64,000 nt of DNA from an uncultured Faecalibacterium sp. (GCA_944386015.1 CALWZK010000002.1:1-64000), one strand, 5' to 3'. Counted from the first letter of the stretch, positions 52,270-60,115 are shown. Notes: a model not told the origin generated them from the sequence alone. Program-made: numbers and translations.

Positions 52270-53154
52270 ATGCGTCCCTTCGTCACACCTTATGCCGACC
52301 AGAACATCACCCCCGAGGAGGCCAACCGGCGCCTGCCCCTGGACAAAGTGGTGGTGGGCTGGTACTCCAACCGCCAGGTCCACCAGTCCTCGACCCACTC
52401 CCACCCCTATCACGAATACATCTATATGATCAGCGGCAGGGCCCATTATTATGTAGAGGGCAGCCAGTACGAGCTGAACCCCGGCGAGCTGATGCTGATC
52501 CCGCCGGGGGTGGTCCACACCGGCTACTACGACACCTACGACCGCCTCATCATCCAGATCGACGACCTGTTCTGGCGCCAGACCCTGAAAGTCTGCGGCC
52601 TGGATCAGGCGGTCTACACCGTCCCCCTCCACCTGCTGATTTTCCACGAGGATGCCAGCTACAAGTGGGGCATTCGGGCCCTGATCGAGCGGGCCGCCGC
52701 CGCCGCCACCATCCCCCAGGAGGAGGACCGGGAGCGGATGTACCGGTTTTTGCTGGGGGAGCTGTCCCTGTCCATCCTGCAGATCATCCGGGAGGACGGC
52801 CTGGGCAAGCCCACGGCCACCAGCACCATGGTGGCCTCGGTGACCAACTACATCCAGGAACACTTCCGGGACCCCGACCTCAACGTGACCAAGCTGGCCC
52901 GCTACGCCTACGTCAGCCGGGAGCACCTGTCCCGCATCTTCAAGGAATACACCATGCAGAGCATCCACGACTACCTCACCGAGCTGCGGATGCAGCACTG
53001 CCGCCAGGCCATCGCCGACGGCAAGCAGATCCTCGCGGCCTGCACCGAGAGCGGCTTTTCGGATTACAGCAGCTTCCTGAAAACCTTCCATAAGATGTAC
53101 GGCATCACCCCCACCGAATACCGGTCCAAGTTCCGCTCGGCGGCCCGGCGGTGA
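52270..53154 (+). CDS. AraC-family transcriptional regulator
   Basis: 294 residues. Residues 35-130 form a cupin sensor domain (THSHPYHEYIYMISGRAHYYVEG...PGELMLIPPGVVHTGYYD). The C-terminal two-helix-turn-helix domain has NVTKLARYAYVSREHLSRIFKEYT and AACTESGFSDYSSFLKTFHKMYGITPTEYR. Such proteins typically activate sugar-uptake genes when bound to their ligand. AGGAGG is 9 bases before the ATG. TATACT at 52220-52225 could be its -10. Its neighbours suggest control of the TRAP and perhaps GH31 genes. Confidence 0.92.
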   Translation: MRPFVTPYADQNITPEEANRRLPLDKVVVGWYSNRQVHQSSTHSHPYHEYIYMISGRAHYYVEGSQYELNPGELMLIPPGVVHTGYYDTYDRLIIQIDDLFWRQTLKVCGLDQAVYTVPLHLLIFHEDASYKWGIRALIERAAAAATIPQEEDRERMYRFLLGELSLSILQIIREDGLGKPTATSTMVASVTNYIQEHFRDPDLNVTKLARYAYVSREHLSRIFKEYTMQSIHDYLTELRMQHCRQAIADGKQILAACTESGFSDYSSFLKTFHKMYGITPTEYRSKFRSAARR

Positions 53155-53226
53155 CCGGCGGGGCTGCCTGTACATATTCTCTCTGCCTCCCTCATACCTT
53201 TTAGAAAGGTGATCGGAGGGATCGGT

Positions 53227-53493
53227 ATGAAAGGTGACCCGGAACAGCGGGCCGTCCTGCTGGGAGAATACATCGTACAGCACGGCGCCACCGTGCGGGC
53301 GGCCGCGGCCGCCTTTGGATACAGCAAATCGACGGTCCACAAGGATGTGGCCTTCCGGCTGCGGGAGGTGAGCCCCGGCCTGTTCGACCAGGTGAAAGCG
53401 GTTCTGGCCCGCAACAAGGCCGAGCGCCACCTGCGGGGCGGGGCTGCCACCCGGGAAAAATACAGCCGCCTGCACCGCCAGGCATCCCACTGA
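53227..53493 (+). CDS. spoIIID: Sporulation transcriptional regulator SpoIIID
   Basis: 88 residues. The helix-turn-helix TVRAAAAAFGYSKSTVHKDV and the basic tail RNKAERHLRGGAATREKY are characteristic of SpoIIID, which adjusts sigma-E-dependent gene expression in the mother cell. The ATG at 53227 has GGAGGG 6 bases upstream; an in-frame GTG at 53209 is less likely. Ends at a terminator and is convergent with sigG. Confidence 0.95.
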   Translation: MKGDPEQRAVLLGEYIVQHGATVRAAAAAFGYSKSTVHKDVAFRLREVSPGLFDQVKAVLARNKAERHLRGGAATREKYSRLHRQASH

Positions 53494-53495
53494 AA

Positions 53496-53540
53496 AAGCT
53501 GCCGCAAGGGTTTTTGACGCCCCTGCGGCAGCTTCTTCTT
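53496..53540 (+). terminator. Terminator of spoIIID
   Basis: AAGCTGCCGCA...TGCGGCAGCTT followed by CTTCTTTCTT. Confidence 0.85.
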
Positions 53541-53564
53541 TCTTATTAATATATGGACAGCCCC

Positions 53565-54341
53565 TCAGGGGGAATCCCCCATCCTGCGGAACTGCTGGAG
53601 GGCGCTTTTTTCCAGCCGGCTCACCTGGGCCTGGCTGATGCCGATCTCTTTGGCCACCTCCATCTGGGTTTTGCCCAGGAAGTACCGCAGCTCCATGATC
53701 TTCCGCTCCCGGTCGGACAGGCTGCGGACGGTCTGGCGGAACTCCAGGCCGCTGATCCAGCTGTCCTCCCCGTCGGTGTCCTTCACCTGGTCCATCATAT
53801 ACATGGCGTCCCCGCCGTCGCTGTACACCGGCTCTTCCAGGCTCACCGGCTCCACCACCGACTCCAGGGCCGCCGTCACCTCCCGGCGGGATAACCCCAC
53901 CCGGACGCAGATTTCGTTGAGGGTGGGCTCCCGGCCCAGCTCTTTTTCCAGCTGTTCCCGGGCCTGCATGGCCCGGTAGGCGGTGTCCCGCAGGGAACGG
54001 CTGACCCGCAGGGCGTTGTTGTCCCGCAGGAACCGCCGGATCTCCCCCACAATCATGGGCACCCCGTAGGTGGAAAACCGCACGTCCAGGGTGGGGTCAA
54101 AGTGATCGATGGCCTTGATCAGCCCGATGCACCCCACCTGGAACAGATCGTCCAGGTTTTCGCTCCGCTGGGAAAACTTCTGCACCACGCTCAGCACCAG
54201 CCGCAGGTTGCCCTCGATCATCCGGCGGCGGGCCGCCTGGTCCCCGGCCTGGGCCGCGGTGAGGAGGGCGCGCTTTTCTGCTTCGCTCAAAACGGGCAGC
54301 TCGGCGGTGTTGACGCCGCACAGCTCCACTTTGTTGTACAT
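53565..54341 (-). CDS. sigG: RNA polymerase sporulation sigma factor SigG
   Basis: 258 residues. MYNKVELCGVNTAELPVLS is the SigG N-terminus. Region 2 is NLRLVLSVVQKFSQRSENLDDLFQVGCIGLIKAIDHFD; region 4 is MELRYFLGKTQMEVAKEIGISQAQVSRLEKSAL. It directs late forespore transcription. GGGAGG is before the ATG at 54341. GCATGA...CATACTT (about 54388-54416, minus strand) could be a sporulation-type promoter; this is tentative. Gene order spoIIGA-sigE-sigG is conserved in spore formers. Confidence 0.96.
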   Translation of the reverse strand: MYNKVELCGVNTAELPVLSEAEKRALLTAAQAGDQAARRRMIEGNLRLVLSVVQKFSQRSENLDDLFQVGCIGLIKAIDHFDPTLDVRFSTYGVPMIVGEIRRFLRDNNALRVSRSLRDTAYRAMQAREQLEKELGREPTLNEICVRVGLSRREVTAALESVVEPVSLEEPVYSDGGDAMYMMDQVKDTDGEDSWISGLEFRQTVRSLSDRERKIMELRYFLGKTQMEVAKEIGISQAQVSRLEKSALQQFRRMGDSP

Positions 54342-54447
54342 CCTGTGCCTCCCGGTCTTTGTGTTACCGGAAGTATGGCCGGGCCGCCCTCTGCTCATGC
54401 AGGGGCCGGGCTGTCAAATCATGGCACCGTTTTCCACAATCCCTGAC

Positions 54448-54468
54448 AAAAAGGGCGGAAAACCGCCC
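54448..54468 (-). terminator. Terminator of spoIIGA-sigE
   Basis: On the minus strand GGGCGG-TTTT-CCGCCC followed by TTTTTG, just past the sigE stop. Confidence 0.85.
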
Positions 54469-54471
54469 CCT

Positions 54472-55176
54472 TTACTCCTGTTCCAGCTGGCGCCGCAGGT
54501 CCCGGATGATCCGCTTTTCCAGCCGGGAAATATAGCTCTGGCTGATGCCGATGGCGTCGGCGGCCTCCTTTTGGGTGTGCTCCACCCCGTCCACCAGGCC
54601 GAACCGCAGCTCCATGATCTGCCGTTCCCGGGCGCTGAGCCGCTCCACCGACCGGCGCAGCACCGCCCGCTCGGCGTTCTGCTCCAGCCGCTGGCCCACC
54701 TGGTTCTCGTCGGTGCCCAGCACGTCGGACAGCAGCAGCTCGTTGCCGTCGCTGTCCACGTTGAGGGGCTCGTCGATGCTGGCCTCCTGGCGGCGGTTGG
54801 AAGTCTTGCGCAGGTACATCAAAATCTCGTTGCCGATGCACCGGCTGGCATAGGTGGCCAGCTTGATGTTCCGCTCCAGGGTGAAGGTGTTCACCGCCTT
54901 GATCAGGCCGATGGTGCCGATGGACACCAGATCCTCCGAGGGCACCCCGCTGGACTCAAACTTCCGCGATAAGTACACCACCAGCCGCAGGTTGTGGGTG
55001 ATCAGCTTATCCCGGGCGGCCTGGTCCCCGGCGGCCATCCGGCCCAGCAGCTCTTTTTCCTGGTCGGGGGTCAGGGGCGGAGGCAGGCTGGGGCCCCCGG
55101 TCAAATAATGGACCGCCCCAAAGGCCCCCGCCCGGGCCCACCATTTCCGCCACAGTGTCACAATCCAGTTCAGCAT
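54472..55176 (-). CDS. sigE: RNA polymerase sporulation sigma factor SigE (precursor)
   Basis: 234 residues. The first ~25 residues (MLNWIVTLWRKWWARAGAFG...) are hydrophobic and basic, resembling the membrane-bound pro-sequence removed by SpoIIGA. Region 2 is KLITHNLRLVVYLSRKFESSGVPSEDLVSIGTIGLIKAVNTF; region 4 is MELRFGLVDGVEHTQKEAADAIGISQSYISRLEKRI. It drives early mother-cell transcription. The start at 55176 follows GGGGGAGAAGGT. spoIIGA ends 17 bases upstream. Confidence 0.96.
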   Translation of the reverse strand: MLNWIVTLWRKWWARAGAFGAVHYLTGGPSLPPPLTPDQEKELLGRMAAGDQAARDKLITHNLRLVVYLSRKFESSGVPSEDLVSIGTIGLIKAVNTFTLERNIKLATYASRCIGNEILMYLRKTSNRRQEASIDEPLNVDSDGNELLLSDVLGTDENQVGQRLEQNAERAVLRRSVERLSARERQIMELRFGLVDGVEHTQKEAADAIGISQSYISRLEKRIIRDLRRQLEQE

Positions 55177-55193
55177 ACCTTCTCCCCCTTGTC

Positions 55194-56048
55194 TCAGGAT
55201 AATCCCATCCGGCCCGCCAGGTCGGTGCCCAGCAGCAGCGTCCACCCTTCCCCGGATTCCCCGGGGGAAAAGGCGGCCAGCAGCCCATCGGCCCGCCAGC
55301 TGCGGCCCCCCGCCTGGCGGCAGAGGGCATCCACCGGCACCGCCGGCAGCAGGGTCCGGCCTGCGATGGTGCCGCAGATCAGATACCGCATCCCCAGGGC
55401 CGGGTCGGGCAGGGGGCCGGCGCCCCCGAAAGCCGCGTCCAGGCAGTCCCGATAGGCCTGGGGCAGGGCTGAACGCACCGCCCCGTACCGCACCAGCACC
55501 ACCGGCCGCCCCGCCACCGGGTCGGCCAGGGTGAAGCCGCTGTCGTAGAAGGCCTCCACCGGGATCCGTACCCCGCCCAGCTCCAGCCAGGCCGGCACCG
55601 CCGCCTGGCCCGGGCGGCCCAGCAGACCCAGCAGGGCCCGCACCGCCAGATACACTGCCGCCGTCCCCGCCAGCAGCCGCCCCGGGGTGATGTCCAGATA
55701 GGCGGTGAGGTTGGCGGTGTGGCCCCCCGGCATCAGGGCCGCAGCCCCGGTGAGCAGCAGGTTCAACGCCAGGAACCAGCCCCCCAGCCGCACAAACACC
55801 CGCAGCCCCGGCCAGCCGTAGGCCAGGGCCACCGCCCCCGCCCCGGCCGCCGCTTTATAAAGGAGGGCCAGGGCAAAGGGCATGGGCGGCGCCAGCAGCA
55901 CCAGGCAGCTGGCCGCCCCCAGGGCTGCCCCCGCCGCCACCCGGGGCCCCCGGCCCCGCACCCCTGCCAGCAGCCCCGCCGCCAGCAGAAAGGCCGCCGC
56001 CGCTGCAAAATTTGTCAAGAGCAGTTCGTCTATGTACAGAACCTTCAC
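55194..56048 (-). CDS. spoIIGA: Sigma-E processing peptidase SpoIIGA
   Basis: 284 residues. The N-terminal half has about five hydrophobic helices (MKVLYIDELLLTNFAAAAAFLLAAG...). The C-terminal aspartic protease half has FYDSGFTLADPVAGRPVVLV, corresponding to the D-T/S-G-N-x-L-x-D-P active site, here with Phe instead of Asn. It cleaves pro-SigE in response to a forespore signal. The GTG at 56048 gives the conserved MKVLYIDELL start; ribosome binding site GGGG is weak. Overall very Ala/Leu-rich. Confidence 0.9.
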   Translation of the reverse strand: MKVLYIDELLLTNFAAAAAFLLAAGLLAGVRGRGPRVAAGAALGAASCLVLLAPPMPFALALLYKAAAGAGAVALAYGWPGLRVFVRLGGWFLALNLLLTGAAALMPGGHTANLTAYLDITPGRLLAGTAAVYLAVRALLGLLGRPGQAAVPAWLELGGVRIPVEAFYDSGFTLADPVAGRPVVLVRYGAVRSALPQAYRDCLDAAFGGAGPLPDPALGMRYLICGTIAGRTLLPAVPVDALCRQAGGRSWRADGLLAAFSPGESGEGWTLLLGTDLAGRMGLS

Positions 56049-56168
56049 GGTGCATCGCCCCTGCTGTCCAGCATAATCCGCCGCCGGCGGGAAAAGGCAC
56101 GAACCAGAAAATTGCCCCCCTTTCGCCCCCGCCCGGCGCTCCCCGGCCATCTTTTTTCGCAAAAACCC

Positions 56169-56197
56169 TTGCAAAATCGCTCGCGTTGCGCTATAAT
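56169..56197 (+). promoter_or_regulatory. Promoter of tRNA-Asn
   Basis: TTGCAA, 17 bases, TATAAT. Confidence 0.85.
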
Positions 56198-56219
56198 ATT
56201 TCTCACAAACTTCATAGAT

Positions 56220-56296
56220 GCCTCTTTAGCTCAGTCGGTTAGAGCACCTGACTGTTAATCAGGGTGTCGCCTGTTCGAGTCAGGCAAGAGGCGCCA
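56220..56296 (+). tRNA. tRNA-Asn (anticodon GTT)
   Basis: 77 bases including encoded CCA. Acceptor stem GCCTCTT/AAGAGGC, discriminator G. The anticodon stem CCTGA/TCAGG holds the loop CTGTTAA, giving GTT. T loop GTTCGAGTC is standard. Confidence 0.97.
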
Positions 56297-56299
56297 ATT

Positions 56300-56329
56300 A
56301 GCACAGATCGGTCGGATCTGTGCTTTTTT
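56300..56329 (+). terminator. Terminator of tRNA-Asn
   Basis: AGCACAGATC...GATCTGTGCT followed by TTTTTT. Confidence 0.9.
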
Positions 56330-56406
56330 GTGCAATCGGTATAAATCCAGGCATATTTTTTGGCGTAAACACCATGCTTTTTTATTCTGAATTTGAGAAA
56401 CGACCC

Positions 56407-56435
56407 TTGAAGAAACTGTCGCATTGTGGTAAACT
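56407..56435 (+). promoter_or_regulatory. Promoter of a candidate small RNA
   Basis: TTGAAG, 17 bases, TAAACT; start predicted near 56442. No gene with a ribosome binding site begins in the next 300 bases. Confidence 0.55.
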
Positions 56436-56441
56436 ACACAT

Positions 56442-56600
56442 AAGCTTTGAGGGCCGGCAGGCACCTTGAAGCTGCAGCACCTTGATCAAAGGGTAGGCGC
56501 TCCCTTCTTTTGATAGCAGCTGACCTCTGCTTTGTCCTGTTTCTCCGCAGGGCAGGGCAAAGCAGAGGACTGCGTGCTGCTATAGGGGTTTTCTCCTTTT
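56442..56600 (+). ncRNA. Candidate structured small RNA upstream of the exporter gene
   Basis: About 160 bases without a supported reading frame. A strong hairpin CCTCTGCTTTG/CAAAGCAGAGG (56524-56568) is enclosed by ATAGCAGC/GCTGCTAT (56513-56583). GCAGCAC at 56474-56480 can instead pair with GTGCTGC at 56574-56580, so two folds compete. CTTTGA/TCAAAG closes the 5' part. The size and long rod recall 6S RNA, but I cannot confirm the conserved central bubble. It ends in GGGGTTTTCTCCTTTTG. From 56601 to 56671 nothing is seen. Confidence 0.45.
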
Positions 56601-56671
56601 GTATCGTGCCGGGCCGGGTTCATTTTCTTCAGCTCTGGCCCCGATTTAGACAGGATGGAGTCATTTTCCTC

Positions 56672-56700
56672 TTGTGAATTGGGCTGGAATATGATAAAAT
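56672..56700 (+). promoter_or_regulatory. Promoter of the exporter gene
   Basis: TTGTGA, 17 bases, TAAAAT, giving a leader of about 80 bases. Confidence 0.7.
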
Positions 56701-56789
56701 GTGTCCATAGTCCGGTATGAACAATTTAAAAATACATTGTGAAGAGACCGTGACCATACTTCCACGTTTCTCTTGTAAAGGAACCATCT

Positions 56790-59120
56790 ATGCGTTATAC
56801 TTACGTGCGGCAGCACGACACCACAGACTGCGCGGCTGCCTGCCTCGCGATGGTGTGCCTGCACTACCGAAAGGAAATCACCATCACGCGGCTGCGTGAT
56901 ATGATGGGCACCGACCTGAAAGGCACCAATCTGATTGGTCTGCAGAAGGCGGCCAACGAGCTGGGCTTCACCTCAGCCGCCGTCCGGGTAGACCGCGAAA
57001 ACTTTCTCAGTGACTTTTCCCTCCCCTGCATTGCGCAGGAGATTACCGACCAGGGCTTGACCCACTTTGTGGTCGTATTCAAAAAAAACACCATTCCCGA
57101 TGAGGCCGCCCGCCGCAAGCACATGCTGAAGGTGGCCGATGAGAAGGCCGAGGCTGAGAAGGCCGGCAAGAAGTACAAGGACAAGGAATACGTCATTGTG
57201 GGCGACCCGGCCACCGAGCTGCGGAAGATGACCCTGGACGAATTCTACAAGAACTTCACCGGCGTCCTTCTGCTGCTGAACCCCACCGCTGATTTCCAGC
57301 CGGGGAAGGTGGAACAGGGCAGCATGTTCAAGCGGTATGTCAACCTGTTGCTGCCCCAGAAGAAACTCTTCGCCTATGCAATCCTGAGCTCGGTTCTGCT
57401 GACCATCCTGGGCATTGCCTCTTCCCTCTTCAACAAGATCCTGATGGATGAGGTGCTCCCCTACGGATTGCAGAACCTGCTGCTGACGCTGGTCCTGGTA
57501 TTCAGCGTCGTCAGCATCACTTCAGCTGTCATCACCTTTGTGCGGCAGTGGATTCTGGTCCATCTGTCCATCAAGATTGATATACCGATGATGCTTGGCT
57601 ACTTCGGGCACATTTACAAGCTGCCCATGAAGTTCTTCGCCACCCGCAAAACCGGTGATATCACCACCCGCTACTCCGACGCCAACACCATCAAGTCCAT
57701 CTTCACCAGCATTGCGCTGAGCCTGATCATGGACATTGCGATGGCAGTCGTCACCGGCATCATCCTCTTCAAGATGAATGCCGCCCTCTTTTCGGTCTCC
57801 CTGTTCATGACGCTGGTCAGCATCCTGCTGGTGCTGGTGTACAAGCGCCCCTACAAGAAGATCAATGAGGAGACGATGCAGCAGGCGTCCGTCCTGAACA
57901 GCCAGATGATCGAGGGCCTGCGCGGCATCGAGACCATCAAGTGCAACGCAGGAGAGGACAACGAGCTGGAGCGCCTGGAGCGGGAATACATCAAGAGCCT
58001 GAAGATCAGCATCCGGTCCAGCAAGCTTTCCACCACCCAGACCCTGATCACCTCGCTGATCTCCACCGGCTTCACCATGCTGACCACTTACGTCGGCATC
58101 TCCCAAGTGCTGCAGGGCGACATCACCCTGGGTTCGTTTATGGCGTTCAGTACTCTGTCCAGCTATTTTACCAACCCAGTGAGCAACCTGGTCAGCCTGC
58201 AGCTCCAGATCCAGGAAGCCTCCATTTCCATGAAGCGTCTGACTGAGATCATGGATTATGAGACCGAGCAGTCTGACGAGCAGGAACACACCGAGCTCGA
58301 ACAGATTGAGGGCGATATCGAATTCCGCGATGTCACTTTCCGCTACGGCAACCGCAACCCGGCACTGGACCATGTCTCCTTCACCATTCCCGCAGGGAAA
58401 AAGGTGGCGCTGGTTGGTTCTTCGGGCAGCGGCAAATCCACCATCACCAAACTGCTGCTCAAGTATTATGAGCCGGAGTCGGGTGAGATCCGGGTGAATG
58501 GCGTCAACCTGGACGAATACACCAATGATTCGGTCCGCCGCGCCATCTCCTACGTTCCGCAGAACATTGAGCTTTTCAGCAAGACCATCCTGGACAACAT
58601 CCGCATCTCGCGCCCTGACGCGACGGTGGACGAGGTCAAGGAGGCGGCCAAAAAGGCGGATGCCCACGAGTTTATCCGCAAGCTGCCGCTGCAGTACTAC
58701 ACCTACCTGGAAGAAGCCGGCAACGGCCTGTCAGGCGGTGAGAAGCAGCGGATCGCGCTGGCCCGGGCATTCCTGAAGAACTCAAACCTCTATATCCTGG
58801 ACGAATCCACGAGCAACCTCGACTTTGCGACAGAGAATGCCATCTTTGACATGATCTACCACCAGCTGGCCGACCGCTCGATGCTGATTGTCGCCCACCG
58901 CCTGTCCACTGTCCGCGGCTGTGACCAGATCCTGGTCATGGAGGAAGGCCACATAGTGGAGCGGGGTACCCATGATGAGCTGATGGCCAAGCAGGGCAAG
59001 TATTACGCCTTGTGGAACCTGCAGCAGGGCATCTTCCGCAAACGGGAAGAGCCCAAACCAGTTGTTGAGACTGTCGGTTCCTCCGACGATGAGGATGACG
59101 ATGGCTCGATGACCTATTGA
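56790..59120 (+). CDS. Peptidase-containing ABC exporter (C39 family), bacteriocin/GG-leader type
   Basis: 776 residues. N-terminal C39 peptidase: oxyanion Gln8, catalytic Cys14 (RQHDTTDCAAAC), His92 (GLTHFVVVF), Asp139 (VGDPA). Membrane domain about 185-470. ATPase: GSSGSGKST (about 541-549), LSGGE (about 646), LYILDEST (about 666) and a switch His in IVAHRLST. Such exporters cut double-glycine leaders and pump the mature peptide out. Between His92 and Asp139 there is a charged insert (residues 100-131, KVADEKAEAEKAGKK...) that lengthens the usual spacing by roughly 27 residues. The C-terminus is acidic (SSDDEDDDG). AAAGGA precedes the ATG. Next come the two GG-leader precursors. Confidence 0.95.
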   Translation: MRYTYVRQHDTTDCAAACLAMVCLHYRKEITITRLRDMMGTDLKGTNLIGLQKAANELGFTSAAVRVDRENFLSDFSLPCIAQEITDQGLTHFVVVFKKNTIPDEAARRKHMLKVADEKAEAEKAGKKYKDKEYVIVGDPATELRKMTLDEFYKNFTGVLLLLNPTADFQPGKVEQGSMFKRYVNLLLPQKKLFAYAILSSVLLTILGIASSLFNKILMDEVLPYGLQNLLLTLVLVFSVVSITSAVITFVRQWILVHLSIKIDIPMMLGYFGHIYKLPMKFFATRKTGDITTRYSDANTIKSIFTSIALSLIMDIAMAVVTGIILFKMNAALFSVSLFMTLVSILLVLVYKRPYKKINEETMQQASVLNSQMIEGLRGIETIKCNAGEDNELERLEREYIKSLKISIRSSKLSTTQTLITSLISTGFTMLTTYVGISQVLQGDITLGSFMAFSTLSSYFTNPVSNLVSLQLQIQEASISMKRLTEIMDYETEQSDEQEHTELEQIEGDIEFRDVTFRYGNRNPALDHVSFTIPAGKKVALVGSSGSGKSTITKLLLKYYEPESGEIRVNGVNLDEYTNDSVRRAISYVPQNIELFSKTILDNIRISRPDATVDEVKEAAKKADAHEFIRKLPLQYYTYLEEAGNGLSGGEKQRIALARAFLKNSNLYILDESTSNLDFATENAIFDMIYHQLADRSMLIVAHRLSTVRGCDQILVMEEGHIVERGTHDELMAKQGKYYALWNLQQGIFRKREEPKPVVETVGSSDDEDDDGSMTY

Positions 59121-59126
59121 CGGTGC

Positions 59127-59146
59127 AACCAGGTGCGCACCTGGTT
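59127..59146. repeat. Perfect 20-bp palindrome after the exporter gene
   Basis: AACCAGGTGCGCACCTGGTT reads the same on both strands and starts 7 bases past the exporter stop. There is no T tract, so it is not a normal terminator. Confidence 0.75.
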
Positions 59147-59160
59147 ACATAAATGATTCC

Positions 59161-59182
59161 CGTCCGGTTGCGCAACCGAACG
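59161..59182. repeat. Second palindrome before the precursor genes
   Basis: CGGTTGCGCAACCG, extended by CGT/ACG, shares the GGT-GCGC-ACC plan of the palindrome 15 bases upstream. Followed by ACATTTTTTCG, so it may be a partial terminator or a processing/stability hairpin setting higher precursor levels. Confidence 0.6.
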
Positions 59183-59231
59183 GCAATCGACACATTTTTT
59201 CGTTTCAATCATTTGAAGGGAGTAATTCATT

Positions 59232-59612
59232 ATGATGATGCCTGCAAACTACTCTGTTATCGCAGAGAACGAAATGACCTATGTTACCGGCGGCGGCGTG
59301 ATCGCTAACGTTCTGCCCGCTGTCATGACCCAGGCTAACTGGAAGACCTTCAACACCAACCTGGTGAAGATCATCGGCAACACCTTCATGAAGCCCGTTA
59401 TCGACGCTACTCTGGGCGTTATGTTCGGCGGCAAGTGGGGCGAGGGCGAGAGCCTGTTCGGTGAGACCACTGGCACCATTTCCGGCTACTACACCGGCAA
59501 GAGCTCTGTCCTGAACAAGATCATGGGCACTCTGGGCGGCCTGGCTGTTGTCTACACCCTGGGCACCGGCGATGCTAAGACCAAGCACACCGATAGCGTT
59601 GTCACCTTCTAA
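59232..59612 (+). CDS. GG-leader secreted precursor protein 1 (novel bacteriocin-like family)
   Basis: 126 residues, no cysteine. Leader MPANYSVIAENEMTYVTGG ends in Gly-Gly(-Gly) at residues 20-22, the cleavage signal for C39 exporters; negatively charged and hydrophobic leader positions (Ile10, Glu12, Met15, Val18) match the family pattern. The mature part of about 105 residues is Gly- and hydrophobic-rich (NVLPAVMT, KIIGNTFMK, GTLGGLAVVYTLGTGDAK), much larger than common class II bacteriocins. GAAGGGAG lies 11 bases before the first of three ATG codons (59232, 59235, 59238). Codons are richer in T than in the neighbours, suggesting high expression. The family is not one I recognise. Confidence 0.85.
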   Translation: MMMPANYSVIAENEMTYVTGGGVIANVLPAVMTQANWKTFNTNLVKIIGNTFMKPVIDATLGVMFGGKWGEGESLFGETTGTISGYYTGKSSVLNKIMGTLGGLAVVYTLGTGDAKTKHTDSVVTF

Positions 59613-59648
59613 GTCAGATTCATTCCAAATTAAGAAAGGTGGTTTATT

Positions 59649-60026
59649 ATGACCTTTCCTGCAAATTACGCAGTAATTGCAGAGGATGAGCTGACTTATG
59701 TCACCGGCGGCGGCGTGATCGAAAACGTTCTGCCCGCTGTTATGACCGCTGACAACTGGAAGACTTTCAGCACCAACGTTGTCAAGATTGTTGGCAATAC
59801 CTTCATGAAGGGCTTTGTCAACACCGTTCTGGGCACCGCTTTTGGTACCAACTATGTTTTTGGTGATATCTCCAACAACATTGGCACCACTCTGAGCGGC
59901 ATGAACTTCCTGAACGGCGCTATGCAGGTTGTGGGCGGCCTGGCTGCCATCTACACCCTGGGCACTGGCGACGCTAAGGTGAAGCAGTCTGATGTCATCG
60001 GTGTCGATGGCGAGAAGGTTGCCTAA
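59649..60026 (+). CDS. GG-leader secreted precursor protein 2 (paralogue of precursor 1)
   Basis: 125 residues, no cysteine. Leader MTFPANYAVIAEDELTYVTGG is nearly the same as in precursor 1. The conserved blocks are GVIxNVLPAVMT, NWKTF-TN-VKI-GNTFMK and GGLA--YTLGTGDAK-K; the middle (about residues 58-95) is different. This conserved-ends, variable-middle design suggests paired or alternative products of one exporter. AAAGGTGG lies 6 bases before the ATG; the gene starts 36 bases after precursor 1. A strong terminator follows 90 bases later. Confidence 0.85.
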   Translation: MTFPANYAVIAEDELTYVTGGGVIENVLPAVMTADNWKTFSTNVVKIVGNTFMKGFVNTVLGTAFGTNYVFGDISNNIGTTLSGMNFLNGAMQVVGGLAAIYTLGTGDAKVKQSDVIGVDGEKVA

Positions 60027-60115
60027 GCTGGTGTTTCAGCTCTAATCCCGATTGCAAGTGTATTTTAGTCTGACCCCGCCCCCCGGGGTTGGGGCAGATC
60101 AAAATGCCTCGTTAT

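Noticed and set aside
56341..56470. Short plus-strand open frame starting near 56373
   Set aside because: About 30 codons, no ribosome binding site, and it overlaps the promoter of the candidate small RNA.
56442..56600. Firm assignment as 6S RNA
   Set aside because: Length and rod shape fit loosely, but 5' and 3' ends do not give a convincing closing stem and the central bubble could not be defined.
59232..60026. Lanthipeptide, sactipeptide or Nif11-type RiPP precursors
   Set aside because: Neither precursor has a cysteine, and no LanM, LanB/C, radical SAM or cyclodehydratase gene lies in the locus.
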